Positions 32,989-42,191 of a stretch of DNA of 64,000 nucleotides are shown one piece after another (position 1 is the stretch's first letter; every line of letters starts with the position of its first letter). Position numbers and translations under genes: made by a program. The stretch is from assembly GCF_017573545.1 (NCBI RefSeq), contig NZ_JAGEOK010000020.1, forward strand, positions 62,001-126,000, written 5' to 3'. The DNA is from Actinomadura nitritigenes (GTDB lineage Bacteria > Actinomycetota > Actinomycetes > Streptosporangiales > Streptosporangiaceae). The notes beneath the pieces were generated by a model. That model ran no database searches and had not been told where the DNA came from. It saw only the letters and a program-made list of their open reading frames with translations.

Positions 32989-33624
32989 GTGAGGAATTCG
33001 TACGGTGCCGCGGAACTGCGCCGGCTCCCGCGGTTCGGGCTCGGCCGGGGTCGGGGCCTGCTGCTCATGGCCGCCGCGGCCGTCGTCGCGGCCGCCCTCG
33101 CGGTCCTCCTCAACCCGCGGGTCGCCCCGGCGAACGGCGTGGACAAGGGTGCCACCGTCCCGTCGAAATGGGGCCCGCTGAGCGCCCAGGACCGGCTCCT
33201 GCTGGTCAAGGTCCGCCAGGCCGGGCTCTGGGAGATGCCGGCCAGCCAGATGGCCGTGCAGCGCGGCGCGAGCCCCCGGGTGCGCGAGATCGGCAAGATC
33301 ATCAACCAGGAGCACATGCAGCTGGACGCCGACACCCGGGCCACGGCCCAGCAGCTCGGCGTGTCCCTGCCGGCCATTCCGAACGGCACGCAGCGGAGCT
33401 ATCTCCGGGAGCTTTCCGGGCTCGACGGAAAGGCGTTCGACACCGACTACGTGTTCCGGCTCCGCGCCGCGCACGGGCAGGTCCTGCCGTTCGCCGCCAA
33501 GGCTCGCGTGCAGAGCCAGAACACGATCATCCGGGCCTACGCGGAACGCGGGATGAAATTCGTCCTGCACCATATCCAGCTGCTGGAGAGCACCGGCCTG
33601 GTCACCAAGTCCGCGCTGCACTGA
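32989..33624 (+). CDS. DUF4142 exported helical-bundle protein
   Basis: A 211-residue protein with an N-terminal membrane/signal segment (about 24-42) and a DUF4142 domain (about 65-205), a ferritin-like four-helix bundle. Typical blocks are LVKVRQAGLWEMPASQMAV, IGKIINQEHMQLDADTRA and a final HHIQLLE. Histidines and glutamates placed on the helices could bind metal, but this is unproven for the family. The GTG start has an excellent AAGGAGGAAGGAA site. It follows the NuoF-ferredoxin gene after 146 bases and likely belongs to the same cluster. Confidence 0.88.
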   Translation: MRNSYGAAELRRLPRFGLGRGRGLLLMAAAAVVAAALAVLLNPRVAPANGVDKGATVPSKWGPLSAQDRLLLVKVRQAGLWEMPASQMAVQRGASPRVREIGKIINQEHMQLDADTRATAQQLGVSLPAIPNGTQRSYLRELSGLDGKAFDTDYVFRLRAAHGQVLPFAAKARVQSQNTIIRAYAERGMKFVLHHIQLLESTGLVTKSALH

Positions 33625-33659
33625 CGGGTATCCCACCCCCCGCTCAAAGGGAGTACTCA

Positions 33660-35012
33660 ATGGGAAGAAGAAGAAAGGCCCTCGCCGTGATCGTCCCGGC
33701 GGTCCTGCTCGCCGCGTCGGCGTGCAACGACGTCCCGGGCGGCGCCGCGGCGCTGCCCGGCGGCGCGACCGTCACCGCCGATCCGGCCGGGCACGTCCAG
33801 AAGTACCGGAGCGGGCACGGCGTCCGGACCAGCCCGCCCGCCGACGGCGGCGGCCAGCAGAACGGCGGCACCCAGACGGGCGGCGGCCAGGACGGCGGTC
33901 AGATGCCCGGCATGGGCGACGGCCAGATGCCGGGGATGGGGGACCCCTCCCAGACGGCCGTCCCCACCCCGGCGGACTCCGGATCGCCGGATCCCGGCCA
34001 GACCGACCCGAACCAGCAGAACGGCGACGGCCAGAACGGGGACGGCCAGAACGGCGGCCAGAACGGGGGCGGCCAGAACGGCGGCGGCCAGAACCAGAAC
34101 GGCGGCGGGCAGGGCGGCCAGAGCCAGGTGAAGCCGGGCCCGCGCGCCGACCAGTTCGTCGACATCCGGCAGGCGCGGCCCGTCCCGCAGCCGCGGCGCA
34201 CGCGCGCCGCCTCCACCGGCGTGTTCACGTCCAGCTGCGGCACGAACGCGGGGCAGAAGCACAGCAACCCCGACAACGTGATCGTGGCCCCCGGCGTCCA
34301 GAACGGCGCGCACCACATCCACGACTACGTCGGCAACCTCGACACCAGCGCGTTCTCGACCGACCAGACGCTCGCCGCCGCCGGGACGACCTGCACCAAC
34401 GGCGACCAGTCGACCTACTACTGGCCGGTCGTCCGGCTGCGCGCCGGCCAGGACGGCTCCGACCGCGCGGCGCAGAGCCAGGCGGACGGCAACACCGGCA
34501 GCGTCGTCACCCCGGCGAAGGTGCGCCTCCAGTTCCTCGGCAACCCGCGCAGCAAGGTGACGGCGATCCCGCGGTTCACCCGGATCGTCACCGGTGACGC
34601 CAAGGCGTCGTCGAAGGGCCCGGCCAACGCGCACGCCCAGTGGACGTGCAGCGGGTTCGAGAACCGGGCGTTCGCCGACAAGTACCCGCTGTGCCCGAAG
34701 GGCAGCATGGTGGAGCGCGTGCTGAACTTCCCGAGCTGCTGGGACGGGCAGAACACCGACAGCGCGAACCACCGCGACCACATGGTCTTCCCGGACCCGC
34801 GGACCGGGCAGTGCCCGCAGGGCCGCAAGGCCGTCCCGCAGCTGCGGATGACGCTGGCCTACAACCTGCCCGCCAAGGCGCTGGCGTTCGCGCTGGACAC
34901 CTTCCCGGAGGAGGGCCACGACCCGGTGACCGACCACGGCGACTTCATCAACGTGATGAACGACCAGCTCATGCGGAAGGCCGTCGCCGCCATCAACGGG
35001 CGCCGCCGCTGA
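33660..35012 (+). CDS. DUF1996 lipoprotein-like exported protein
   Basis: The 450-residue protein begins with a signal ending in LLAASAC, so Cys22 may be lipidated although the lipobox is imperfect. A flexible linker rich in Gln, Asn and Gly (about 65-165, repeats such as GDGQNG and GGGQNG) leads to a DUF1996 domain from about 180, with conserved-looking HHIHDYVGN, WTCSGFENRA and CWDGQNTDSANHRDHM blocks. Histidines and paired cysteines suggest a disulfide-stabilised metal or ligand site. DUF1996 has no known biochemical function. It closes the redox/envelope cluster, 35 bases after the DUF4142 gene. Confidence 0.87.
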   Translation: MGRRRKALAVIVPAVLLAASACNDVPGGAAALPGGATVTADPAGHVQKYRSGHGVRTSPPADGGGQQNGGTQTGGGQDGGQMPGMGDGQMPGMGDPSQTAVPTPADSGSPDPGQTDPNQQNGDGQNGDGQNGGQNGGGQNGGGQNQNGGGQGGQSQVKPGPRADQFVDIRQARPVPQPRRTRAASTGVFTSSCGTNAGQKHSNPDNVIVAPGVQNGAHHIHDYVGNLDTSAFSTDQTLAAAGTTCTNGDQSTYYWPVVRLRAGQDGSDRAAQSQADGNTGSVVTPAKVRLQFLGNPRSKVTAIPRFTRIVTGDAKASSKGPANAHAQWTCSGFENRAFADKYPLCPKGSMVERVLNFPSCWDGQNTDSANHRDHMVFPDPRTGQCPQGRKAVPQLRMTLAYNLPAKALAFALDTFPEEGHDPVTDHGDFINVMNDQLMRKAVAAINGRRR

Positions 35013-35045
35013 TCCCCGGTCCCGGGGCCCGTGCGCGCCCGCGCG

Positions 35046-35057
35046 TAGGATCGCGTC
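35046..35057 (+). promoter_or_regulatory. Leaderless -10 box of the SDR gene
   Basis: TAGGAT lies six bases before ATG 35058 with no ribosome site. Confidence 0.5.
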
Positions 35058-35720
35058 ATGGAGATCGTGATCGCGGGCGGGCACGGGCAGATCGCGCTGC
35101 GGCTGTCCGGGCTGCTGGCAGGGCGCGGGGACGCCGTGGTGAGCCTCATCCGCAACCCCGACCATGCGGCGGACGTGCGGGCGACGGGCGCGACGCCGGT
35201 CGTCCGGGACCTGGAGGCGGCGTCCGCCGGCCAGGTCGCGGGCGACCTGGCCGGCGCGGACGCGGTCGTGTTCGCCGCCGGGGCGGGGCCGGGCAGCGGC
35301 GCGGCCCGCAAGGACACCGTCGACCGGGCCGCGTCGGTGCTGCTGGCGGACGCGGCGGAGCGCGCCGGGGTGCGGGGCTTCGTGCAGGTGTCCGCGATGG
35401 GCGCGGGCGACCCGCCCGCGCCGGGCCGCGACGAGGTCTGGGCCGCCTACGTCCGCGCCAAGGGCGAGGCCGAGGACGACCTGAGGGCGCGCGGCGGCCT
35501 GGACTGGCTGATCCTGCGGCCGGGCCGCCTCACCGACGACCCGGGCACCGGGCTCGTGACGCTCGCCGAGCCGCCGGCCGGGCAGGGCGCGGTGACCCGC
35601 GACGACGTCGCCGCGGTGATCGTCGCGCTGCTGGACGCCCTCCCGGACGCCCGGCACCGCACCCTCGACCTGCTCAACGGCGACGTGCCGATCGCCGACG
35701 CCGTCGCCGCCCTGCGCTGA
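35058..35720 (+). CDS. NAD(P)-binding atypical SDR protein
   Basis: The 220-residue protein is a Rossmann-fold member of the atypical SDR/NmrA-like group. The cofactor loop is IAGGHGQIALRLS (5-17), followed by a basic IRNPDH that suggests NADP(H). VQVSAMGAG and YVRAKGEAED hold the usual Tyr-x-x-x-Lys-like region, and LILRPGRLTDDPGTG is typical. It may be an oxidoreductase or a redox sensor; the substrate is unknown. Confidence 0.88.
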   Translation: MEIVIAGGHGQIALRLSGLLAGRGDAVVSLIRNPDHAADVRATGATPVVRDLEAASAGQVAGDLAGADAVVFAAGAGPGSGAARKDTVDRAASVLLADAAERAGVRGFVQVSAMGAGDPPAPGRDEVWAAYVRAKGEAEDDLRARGGLDWLILRPGRLTDDPGTGLVTLAEPPAGQGAVTRDDVAAVIVALLDALPDARHRTLDLLNGDVPIADAVAALR

Positions 35721-35730
35721 CCCGGCGCGG

Positions 35731-37521
35731 TCAGGTGGTGTAGAGGGACTCGATCTCGTCGGCGAAGTCCTTCATGACGACGTTGCGCTTGACCTTGAGG
35801 CTCGGGGTCATGTGCCCGGCCTCCTCGGTGAAGTCGACGCCGAGGATGACGTACTTCTTGATCGCCTCGGCGTGGCTGACCGACTTGTTGGCGTCGGCGA
35901 CGGCGCCCTCGATCTCGGCGATGATGTCGGGGTCGCGGCGCAGCTCGTCCACGGACATCGCGGCGGGCTTGCCGTGCCGCTCCTTCCAGGGGCCGAGGGC
36001 CTCCTCGTCCAGCGTGATCAGGGCGCTGATGAACTTGCGCCCGTCGCCGACCACCAGGCACTGGCTGATCAGCGGGTGGGCGCGCAGCCGGTCCTCGAGC
36101 GGGGCGGGCGCGACGTTCTTGCCGGCCGCGGTGACGAGGATCTCCTTCTTCCGGCCGGTGATCTTCAGGAAGCCGTCGGCGTCGAGGGCGCCGAGGTCGC
36201 CGGTGTGGAACCAGCCGTCCTCGATCGCCTCCTTGGTGGCGGCCTCGTTGTTCCAGTAGCCCTGCAGGACGTTGATGCCGCGGACCAGGACCTCGCCGTC
36301 CTCGGCGATGCGGACGTCCACGCCCGGGATGGGCTTGCCGACGGTTCCGATCCTGATGGCGGTGGGGCGGTTCACGGTCGCCGGCGCGGTGGTCTCGGTG
36401 AGGCCGTAGCCCTCCAGGATCGTGATGCCGACGCCGCGGAAGAAGTGGCCGAGGCGCTCGCCGAGCGCGGCGCCGCCGGACACCGCGTACTGCACCCGCC
36501 CGCCGACGGCCGCGCGCAGCTTCCCGTAGACCAGCACGTCGAAGACCTTGTGCTTGGCCCTGAGGCCGAGGCCGGGGCCGCCGGCCTCCAGCGCGCGGCT
36601 GTAGGCGATCGCGGTGTCCGCGGCCGCCTTGAAGATCTTGCCCTTGCCGTCGGCCTCCGCCTTCTGCTCGGCGCCGTTGTAGACCTTCTCGAACACCCGC
36701 GGGACGGCGAGCAGGAACGTCGGCCGGAACGAGGCGAGGTCGGGCAGCAGGCTGGGGATGTCGCTGTGGCCGAGGACGATGCCGCCCTCGATGGTGGCGA
36801 CCTCGATCAGCCGGGCGAACACGTGCGCCAGCGGCAGGAACAGCAGGGTGGAGCTGCCCTCCACGGCGATCTCGGAGATCGCGCCCTGCACGGCGTTGCG
36901 GGCGGTCCGGACGAGGTTCCCGTGGGTGATCTCACAGCCCTTGGGGCGGCCGGTGGTGCCGGAGGTGTAGACGAGGGTCGCCAGGTCGGCGGCGGTGCGG
37001 GAGCGGCGGCGCTCGGTGATCGTCGCGTCGGGGACGTCCTTGCCGAGCTCGGTGACCTCGGCGACGGCGCCCGCGTCGATGCCCCAGACGTGCGCGAGGC
37101 CCGGGAGCCGGTCCCGGACCTCGGCGACCAGCGCCAGGTGCGCGTCGGTCTCGGCGAACAGCGCCTTGGCGCCGGAGTCGCCGGTGATCCACTCGACCTG
37201 CTCGGCGGAGGAGGTCTCGTAGATCGGGACGGCGACCGCGCCGGCCGTCCAGATCGCGTAGTCCAGCAGCGTCCACTCGTAGCGGGTGCGCGACAGCAGC
37301 GCGACCCGGTCGCCCGGTTCGACGCCCGCGGCCACGAGGCCCTTGGCGACCGCCGCGACCTCGGCCGCGAACTCCGCCGCGGTGACGGCGCTCCAGGCGG
37401 TGCCGCCGCGGCGGCGCAGCACGATGGCGCCGGGTTCCTCGGCGGCCCGGGTGAAGGGCGCGTCGGTCAGATTGGCGGAGTCGGGGACCTCCGCCATCGC
37501 GGGGACGCTGAACTCGCGCAC
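35731..37521 (-). CDS. Long-chain acyl-CoA synthetase (AMP-forming)
   Basis: The 596-residue enzyme activates fatty acids to acyl-CoA through an acyl-AMP. Core motifs are the P-loop YTSGTTGRPKG, the adenine motif GYGLTETTAPA and GWFHTGDLG, with the C-terminal Lys region after KITGRKKEILVT. The GTG start (37521) is preceded by AGGAG at a good distance; the open frame continues far upstream only because the antisense strand of other genes lacks stops. It faces the SDR gene tail to tail and diverges from cutC. Confidence 0.94.
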   Translation of the reverse strand: MREFSVPAMAEVPDSANLTDAPFTRAAEEPGAIVLRRRGGTAWSAVTAAEFAAEVAAVAKGLVAAGVEPGDRVALLSRTRYEWTLLDYAIWTAGAVAVPIYETSSAEQVEWITGDSGAKALFAETDAHLALVAEVRDRLPGLAHVWGIDAGAVAEVTELGKDVPDATITERRRSRTAADLATLVYTSGTTGRPKGCEITHGNLVRTARNAVQGAISEIAVEGSSTLLFLPLAHVFARLIEVATIEGGIVLGHSDIPSLLPDLASFRPTFLLAVPRVFEKVYNGAEQKAEADGKGKIFKAAADTAIAYSRALEAGGPGLGLRAKHKVFDVLVYGKLRAAVGGRVQYAVSGGAALGERLGHFFRGVGITILEGYGLTETTAPATVNRPTAIRIGTVGKPIPGVDVRIAEDGEVLVRGINVLQGYWNNEAATKEAIEDGWFHTGDLGALDADGFLKITGRKKEILVTAAGKNVAPAPLEDRLRAHPLISQCLVVGDGRKFISALITLDEEALGPWKERHGKPAAMSVDELRRDPDIIAEIEGAVADANKSVSHAEAIKKYVILGVDFTEEAGHMTPSLKVKRNVVMKDFADEIESLYTT

Positions 37522-37752
37522 GGCCCACTCCTGTGATCGATCTTCGGGGACGGCGGGGGAACCTGCCGGTCCCTCCGCAGGTGAATGATACCCACGAGTA
37601 GGAAAACCGCCCGAAAGTGAGCGTCCCGCCCCGGAGCGGCCTCCGGACCGGCGGTTAACGGCACGGCAAAGACCGCTCGGCGCGGCCGGGCGGCCGCCGG
37701 TCCGTCCCCTACCCTTGACCTGGTCGTATACGGAAGTGGTCGGGGGAGAGCC

Positions 37753-38448
37753 ATGGCCCTGCTCGAAGTGATCGCGCTCACGGCCGCGGACGCGCGCGCC
37801 GCGCAGGACGGCGGCGCCGACCGGATCGAGGTCGTGGCCGACATGGGGGCCGACGGGCTCACCCCGGACCCGGACATGGTGGCGGCCGTGCGCGCCGCCA
37901 CGACGCTGCCGCTGCGGGTGATGCTGCGGGCCAACGCCGGGTTCCGCACCACCGGCGCCGAGCTGGACCGGCTCGTCCGGGCCGCCGACGACCTCGCCGC
38001 CGCCGGAGCCGACGGTTTCGTGCTCGGCTTCCTCGACTCCTCCGGCCATGTCGACGCCGGCGCGACCGGCAAGCTCGCGTCCGGCTGCGCGCCGCTTCCG
38101 TGGACGTTCCACCGCGCGGTCGACCACGCCGCCGACCCCGCCCAGGCGTGGGAGGCGGTCCGGGCGCTCGACGGCGGCCTGGACGCCGTGCTCACGGCGG
38201 GCTCGCCGCGCGGCGTCGACGCCGGCGTCGAGGTGCTGGTCCGGCGCGCCGCCGAGGACCCCCGCTCCGCCGCGATGATCATGGCGGGCGGCGGGCTGCG
38301 CCGCAAGCACGTCGCGGTGCTCGCCGCGGCGGGCGTCACCGCGTTCCACGTCGGCACCGCCGTCCGCCCGGACGGCTCCTGGGACGTCCCCGTCGACCCC
38401 GCGCTCGTGGGGGAGTGGCGCTCGCTGGTGTCGGCCGCGGCCGGCTGA
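37753..38448 (+). CDS. cutC: CutC-family protein
   Basis: A 231-residue TIM-barrel protein. LLEVIALTAADARAAQDGGADRIE at the start, the PWTFHRAVD block and the AGGGLRRKHV segment match the CutC family. CutC was named for copper homeostasis, but its enzymatic role is unsettled. A GGGGGAGAG site precedes ATG. No other copper gene is nearby. Confidence 0.9.
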   Translation: MALLEVIALTAADARAAQDGGADRIEVVADMGADGLTPDPDMVAAVRAATTLPLRVMLRANAGFRTTGAELDRLVRAADDLAAAGADGFVLGFLDSSGHVDAGATGKLASGCAPLPWTFHRAVDHAADPAQAWEAVRALDGGLDAVLTAGSPRGVDAGVEVLVRRAAEDPRSAAMIMAGGGLRRKHVAVLAAAGVTAFHVGTAVRPDGSWDVPVDPALVGEWRSLVSAAAG

Positions 38449-38490
38449 CGCCCGGAGGGGTTGCCCGTTTTCGGGGGAGAGGTCCCCTAT

Positions 38491-38502
38491 TAGAGTCGGT
38501 TC
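38491..38502 (+). promoter_or_regulatory. Leaderless -10 box of the metallophosphoesterase gene
   Basis: TAGAGT lies six bases before ATG 38503 without a ribosome site. Confidence 0.5.
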
Positions 38503-39270
38503 ATGAGGATCCACGTGGTGAGCGACGTCCATGGCCGCGCGGACGCGCTGAAGAGCGCGGGCGACGGCGCGGACGCGCTCATCTGCCTCGGCGACCTGAT
38601 CCTGTTCGTCGACTACTCCGACCACGGGCAGGGTATCTTCGCGGACCTGTTCGGGCAGGAGAACGCCGACCGCTTCATCGCGCTGCGCCTCGAGAAGCGC
38701 TTCGACGAGGCCCGCGCGTTCTCCCGCGGCCTCTGGGCGTCCCTCGAGGGGGAGGCGTGGCCGCACATCGAGCGCGCCGTCGACCGGCAGTACGCCGAGC
38801 TGTTCGCGGCGATGCCGGCCCCCGCCTACCTCACGTACGGCAACGTCGACGTCCCGCGCATGTGGGCGCCGCACCTGCGCGAGGGGCACCGCGTCCTGGA
38901 CGGCGAGACCACCGAGATCGGCGGGCTGCGGTTCGGGTTCGTCGGCGGCGGGCTCCGCACCGAGTACCGCACCCCCTACGAGCTGGACGACGACGCGTAC
39001 GCGGCGAAGGTCGAGGCGGTGGGGGAGGTGGACGTGCTCTGCTGCCACATCCCGCCCGCCGTCCCCGAACTGCTCTACGACACCGTCGCCCGCAGGTTCG
39101 AGCGGGGCAGCGAGGCGATCCTCGACGCGATCCACCGCACGCAGCCGAGATACGTGCTGTTCGGGCACGTCCATCAGCCGCTCGCCGCCCGCACGCGCAT
39201 CGGCCGCACCGAATGCGTGAACGTGGGCCACTTCCGCGCGCGCGGGGTCCCGTACGTCCTGACGGTGTGA
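38503..39270 (+). CDS. Calcineurin-like metallophosphoesterase
   Basis: A 255-residue two-metal phosphoesterase. All metal-site motifs are present: SDVHGR, LGDLI, the Asn in YGNVD, CCHIP and FGHVHQP. It is soluble. The substrate could be a cyclic nucleotide, nucleotide or phosphoprotein; it cannot be assigned. Confidence 0.92.
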   Translation: MRIHVVSDVHGRADALKSAGDGADALICLGDLILFVDYSDHGQGIFADLFGQENADRFIALRLEKRFDEARAFSRGLWASLEGEAWPHIERAVDRQYAELFAAMPAPAYLTYGNVDVPRMWAPHLREGHRVLDGETTEIGGLRFGFVGGGLRTEYRTPYELDDDAYAAKVEAVGEVDVLCCHIPPAVPELLYDTVARRFERGSEAILDAIHRTQPRYVLFGHVHQPLAARTRIGRTECVNVGHFRARGVPYVLTV

Positions 39271-39347
39271 CGGATACCGTGCTGTAGACAGCGGCCCGGG
39301 CGACGGGTTCACGGGCGCGGGTCCACGGCGAACCGGAGGGAACGCAG

Positions 39348-39782
39348 ATGGCGGACCGCACGAGTTCTTCCATCACCATCAAGGCCGCGAAGGCCGACAT
39401 CATGGCGGTGATCGCCGATCTGGAGGCGTATCCGGACTGGGCGAGCGGGATCCGCGAGTTCACCGTCCAGGAGACCGGTCCGGACGGCCGGGCGCTGCGC
39501 GGCCGGCTGACCTTCGACGGCGGCCCGTTCAGCGACACCGTCGGCCTCGCCTACACCTGGGACGGCGACGACCGGGTGAGCTGGGAGCTGGTCGAGAAGG
39601 GCGCGGTCGTCACCGGCCTGCACGGCACCTACGCGCTCGCCGAGGCGGGCGGCGCCACCGAGGTCACCTACGAGCTGGCGGTGGACGTCCGCGTCCCGAT
39701 GATCGGCATGGTGAAGCGCAAGGGGGAGAAGCGGATCATCGACTCCGCCCTCAAGGGCCTCAAGCGCCGCGTCGAGCGCTGA
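39348..39782 (+). CDS. SRPBCC (START-like) family protein
   Basis: A 144-residue lipid or polyketide-binding type fold: a START-like cradle with IKAAKADIMAVIADLEAYPDWASGI at the start and a C-terminal long helix (GEKRIIDSALKGLKRRVE). It has no catalytic motif. It lies 54 bases before a small CxxCxxC protein gene and then glucokinase, a gene order also seen in Streptomyces; the functional link is unknown. Confidence 0.88.
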   Translation: MADRTSSSITIKAAKADIMAVIADLEAYPDWASGIREFTVQETGPDGRALRGRLTFDGGPFSDTVGLAYTWDGDDRVSWELVEKGAVVTGLHGTYALAEAGGATEVTYELAVDVRVPMIGMVKRKGEKRIIDSALKGLKRRVER

Positions 39783-39836
39783 GCACGCCCGGAAGGCGGT
39801 ACCGTTTCACGCCGATGACGGATGGATGATGGAGTC

Positions 39837-40385
39837 ATGACCGACCAGCCGGGTGACCTGATCAACGAGGCGGGCAAGCTCTTCGACGCGGTGCTCAGGC
39901 GCGTGGTCGGCGGCGGCTCCCGCGACGACGAGAACGGCCGCGACCGCGAGGAGCACCGCGACCGCGGCGCCCGTCCCCGCGACGGCGCGGACGACGCGTG
40001 GGCGAGCGCGACCGCCGAGCCGCCGCGCTACGCCACCGGCGCCCCCGAGTGCTGCCACTGCCCGGTCTGCCGGACCATCGCGGCGTCCCGCGAGTCCGGG
40101 CACGAGGTGGGCCGGCACGTCCGGGAGGCCGGGCAGTCGCTGCTGGCCGCCGCGCTGGACGTGGTGCAGGGCTTCGACCGCACCCGCCCCGACGCGAACC
40201 GGAACCGGCCTCCGCGGCCCCGGGACGCGTCGGCGGGCCCCGGGGCGGGTAGGTCCGATCGGTCGGGACGGTCGCCCCGCGACGAGGCCCCGTCCGGAGG
40301 GACGCCGCGCGGGGAGAGGCCCCGCGAGGAGCCGGGCGACCCGTGGGCGGCCGCCACCGGCGGCGACTCCATCGACATCGGCTAG
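39837..40385 (+). CDS. Small hydrophilic protein with CxxCxxC cluster
   Basis: The 182-residue protein is Arg/Asp/Pro-rich and mostly disordered, apart from a short folded patch: ECCHCPVCRTIAASRE near 75-90, followed by a helix (GHEVGRHVREAGQSLLAAAL). The cysteines may bind zinc. ATG 39837 with GATGGAG before it is the better start. Similar small proteins lie beside glucokinase in other actinomycetes. No function is known. Confidence 0.75.
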   Translation: MTDQPGDLINEAGKLFDAVLRRVVGGGSRDDENGRDREEHRDRGARPRDGADDAWASATAEPPRYATGAPECCHCPVCRTIAASRESGHEVGRHVREAGQSLLAAALDVVQGFDRTRPDANRNRPPRPRDASAGPGAGRSDRSGRSPRDEAPSGGTPRGERPREEPGDPWAAATGGDSIDIG

Positions 40386-40434
40386 TGGTGCGGACGGGCT
40401 CCAGCCAGGGGCGCGCGAGGAGGAGGAAGCGTAC

Positions 40435-41403
40435 ATGGCCCTGACCATCGGCGTGGACGTGGGCGGCACGAAGGTCGCCGCCGGCGTCGTCGACGACCGG
40501 GGAACGATCCTGGAGAAGGTCCGGCGGCCGACTCCCTCGACCAACCCCAAGGAGACCGCCGAGACCATCGCCGAGGTCGTCGAGCTGCTCAAGGGCAAGT
40601 ACGCGGAGGTGTCGGCGGTCGGCCTCGGCGCCGCCGGGTTCGTCGACGAGACCCGCTCCACGGTGCTGTTCGCGCCGAACCTCGCCTGGCGCGAGGAGCC
40701 GATCAGGGAGAAGGTCGAGCACCTCGTCGGGCTGCCGGTCGTCGTCGAGAACGACGGCAACGCCACCGCCTGGGGCGAGGCGAAGTTCGGCGCGGGCCGC
40801 GGCGAGAACTTCCTGGTGCTGGTGGCGCTCGGCACCGGCATCGGCGGCGGCATCATCATCAACGGCGAGCTGTACCGCGGCCGGTTCGGGATCGGCGCCG
40901 AGATGGGGCACTTCCGGGTCGTCCCCGACGGGCGCCGCTGCGGCTGCGGCAACCGCGGCTGCTGGGAGCAGTACGCCAGCGGCAACGCGCTCGTGCACGA
41001 GGCCCGCGACCTGGCGCGGGTCGCGCCGGCGATGGCGGGCCGGCTGCTGGAGCTCGGCGGCGGCCGCCCGGAGGGCATCAGCGGCCCCGAGGTGTCCCAG
41101 GCGGCCCGCGAGGGCGACAAGGCCGCGCTGGAGTGCTTCCGGACGATCGCGCACTGGGCCGGCCAGGGCCTCGCCGACCTCAGCGCGATCCTCGACCCGG
41201 GGGCGTTCATCATCGGCGGCGGCCTGTCCGACGCGGGCGACCTGCTGCTCGACCCGATCCGCGTCGCGTTCGAGGAGGCGCTGACGGGGCGCGGCCACCG
41301 CCCGCTGCCCGACATCCGGATCGCCGAGCTCGGCTCGGCCGCCGGCATCGTCGGCGCCGCCGACCTCGCCCGCGTCCGCCCCCTCCAGGACGCGGCGGTC
41401 TAG
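40435..41403 (+). CDS. glk: ROK-family glucokinase
   Basis: The 322-residue enzyme phosphorylates glucose with ATP (or polyphosphate). The phosphate loop is IGVDVGGTK (5-13), the catalytic Asp is in VENDGNATAWGE and the sugar contact Glu in GAEMGHF. The ROK zinc motif CGCGNRGCWEQYASG is complete. In Streptomyces the corresponding enzyme is central to carbon catabolite control. A GAGGAGGAAG site precedes the ATG. Confidence 0.95.
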   Translation: MALTIGVDVGGTKVAAGVVDDRGTILEKVRRPTPSTNPKETAETIAEVVELLKGKYAEVSAVGLGAAGFVDETRSTVLFAPNLAWREEPIREKVEHLVGLPVVVENDGNATAWGEAKFGAGRGENFLVLVALGTGIGGGIIINGELYRGRFGIGAEMGHFRVVPDGRRCGCGNRGCWEQYASGNALVHEARDLARVAPAMAGRLLELGGGRPEGISGPEVSQAAREGDKAALECFRTIAHWAGQGLADLSAILDPGAFIIGGGLSDAGDLLLDPIRVAFEEALTGRGHRPLPDIRIAELGSAAGIVGAADLARVRPLQDAAV

Positions 41404-41413
41404 GGGCCCCGCC

Positions 41414-42124
41414 GTGGCGACGCCGGTCCGGGTGCTGAGCTACAACATCCGGTCGCTGCGCGACGACCCGGAGGCCGTGGCGCGCGTCGTGCGCGCGAAC
41501 GGCCCTGACGTGCTGTGCCTGCAGGAGGTGCCGCGGTTCTGGGGCTGGCGGGCGCAGCGGCGCCGGCTGGCGCGGGCGTGCGGGATGGACGTGGCGGCGG
41601 GCCGCCGGGCGTGCGGCCTCGCCGTCCTCGCGGCGCCGCGCGTCCGCCGCGTCCACCGCGAGTTCCACCTGCTGACGCCCGACGAGGGCCTGCACCGCCG
41701 GGCGCTCGCGGTCGCGGTGCTGGAGATCGGGCCGGCCCGGCTGATCGCGGCGAGCACCCACCTCGACCTCGCGGACGGGCCGCGGCTGCGGCACGTCCGC
41801 GAGGTGCTGGCGCTCCTCGACCGGGCCCGCGCCCGGTACGGCGCGCCGGTGGTGCTCGCGGGCGACGTCAACGAGGAGCCCGGCGGCCCGTCGTGGACGC
41901 TGCTCACCGAGCACTTCCAGGACGGCCACGCGACCGCCCCGGCGGGGGAGGGACTCACCTTCTCCGCGCGCGACCCGCGCCGCCGCATCGACGGGGTGTT
42001 CGCCGACCCCGGCGTCGAGGTGGCCGGATGCGGGGTGCCGCCGGACGAGGCCGGGGACCACGTCCGCGCCACCGACCACCGCCCGCTGCGCGCCGACCTC
42101 CGCCTGCCCGCCGGGCCCGGCTAG
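41414..42124 (+). CDS. Endonuclease/exonuclease/phosphatase (EEP) family protein
   Basis: A 236-residue metal-dependent phosphoesterase of the DNase I/AP endonuclease-like fold. Motifs are SYNIRSLRDD, LCLQEV (metal Glu), STHLDL, GDVNEEPGG and a final DHRPL with the catalytic His. There is no signal peptide, so it acts in the cytoplasm. It starts 10 bases after glk, probably in the same transcript. The substrate is unknown. Confidence 0.88.
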   Translation: MATPVRVLSYNIRSLRDDPEAVARVVRANGPDVLCLQEVPRFWGWRAQRRRLARACGMDVAAGRRACGLAVLAAPRVRRVHREFHLLTPDEGLHRRALAVAVLEIGPARLIAASTHLDLADGPRLRHVREVLALLDRARARYGAPVVLAGDVNEEPGGPSWTLLTEHFQDGHATAPAGEGLTFSARDPRRRIDGVFADPGVEVAGCGVPPDEAGDHVRATDHRPLRADLRLPAGPG

Positions 42125-42191
42125 ACGGCCCGGTCAGGCGGTGCAGGTCGGAGAGCCGCAGGTCGGCCAGTGCCGGGTCGGGCGGTGCCGG

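Noticed and set aside
37522..39312. A minus-strand frame extends the acyl-CoA ligase by almost 600 residues upstream.
   Set aside because: The extension is antisense to cutC and the phosphoesterase and has no ligase-like content; the GTG at 37521 has a good ribosome site.
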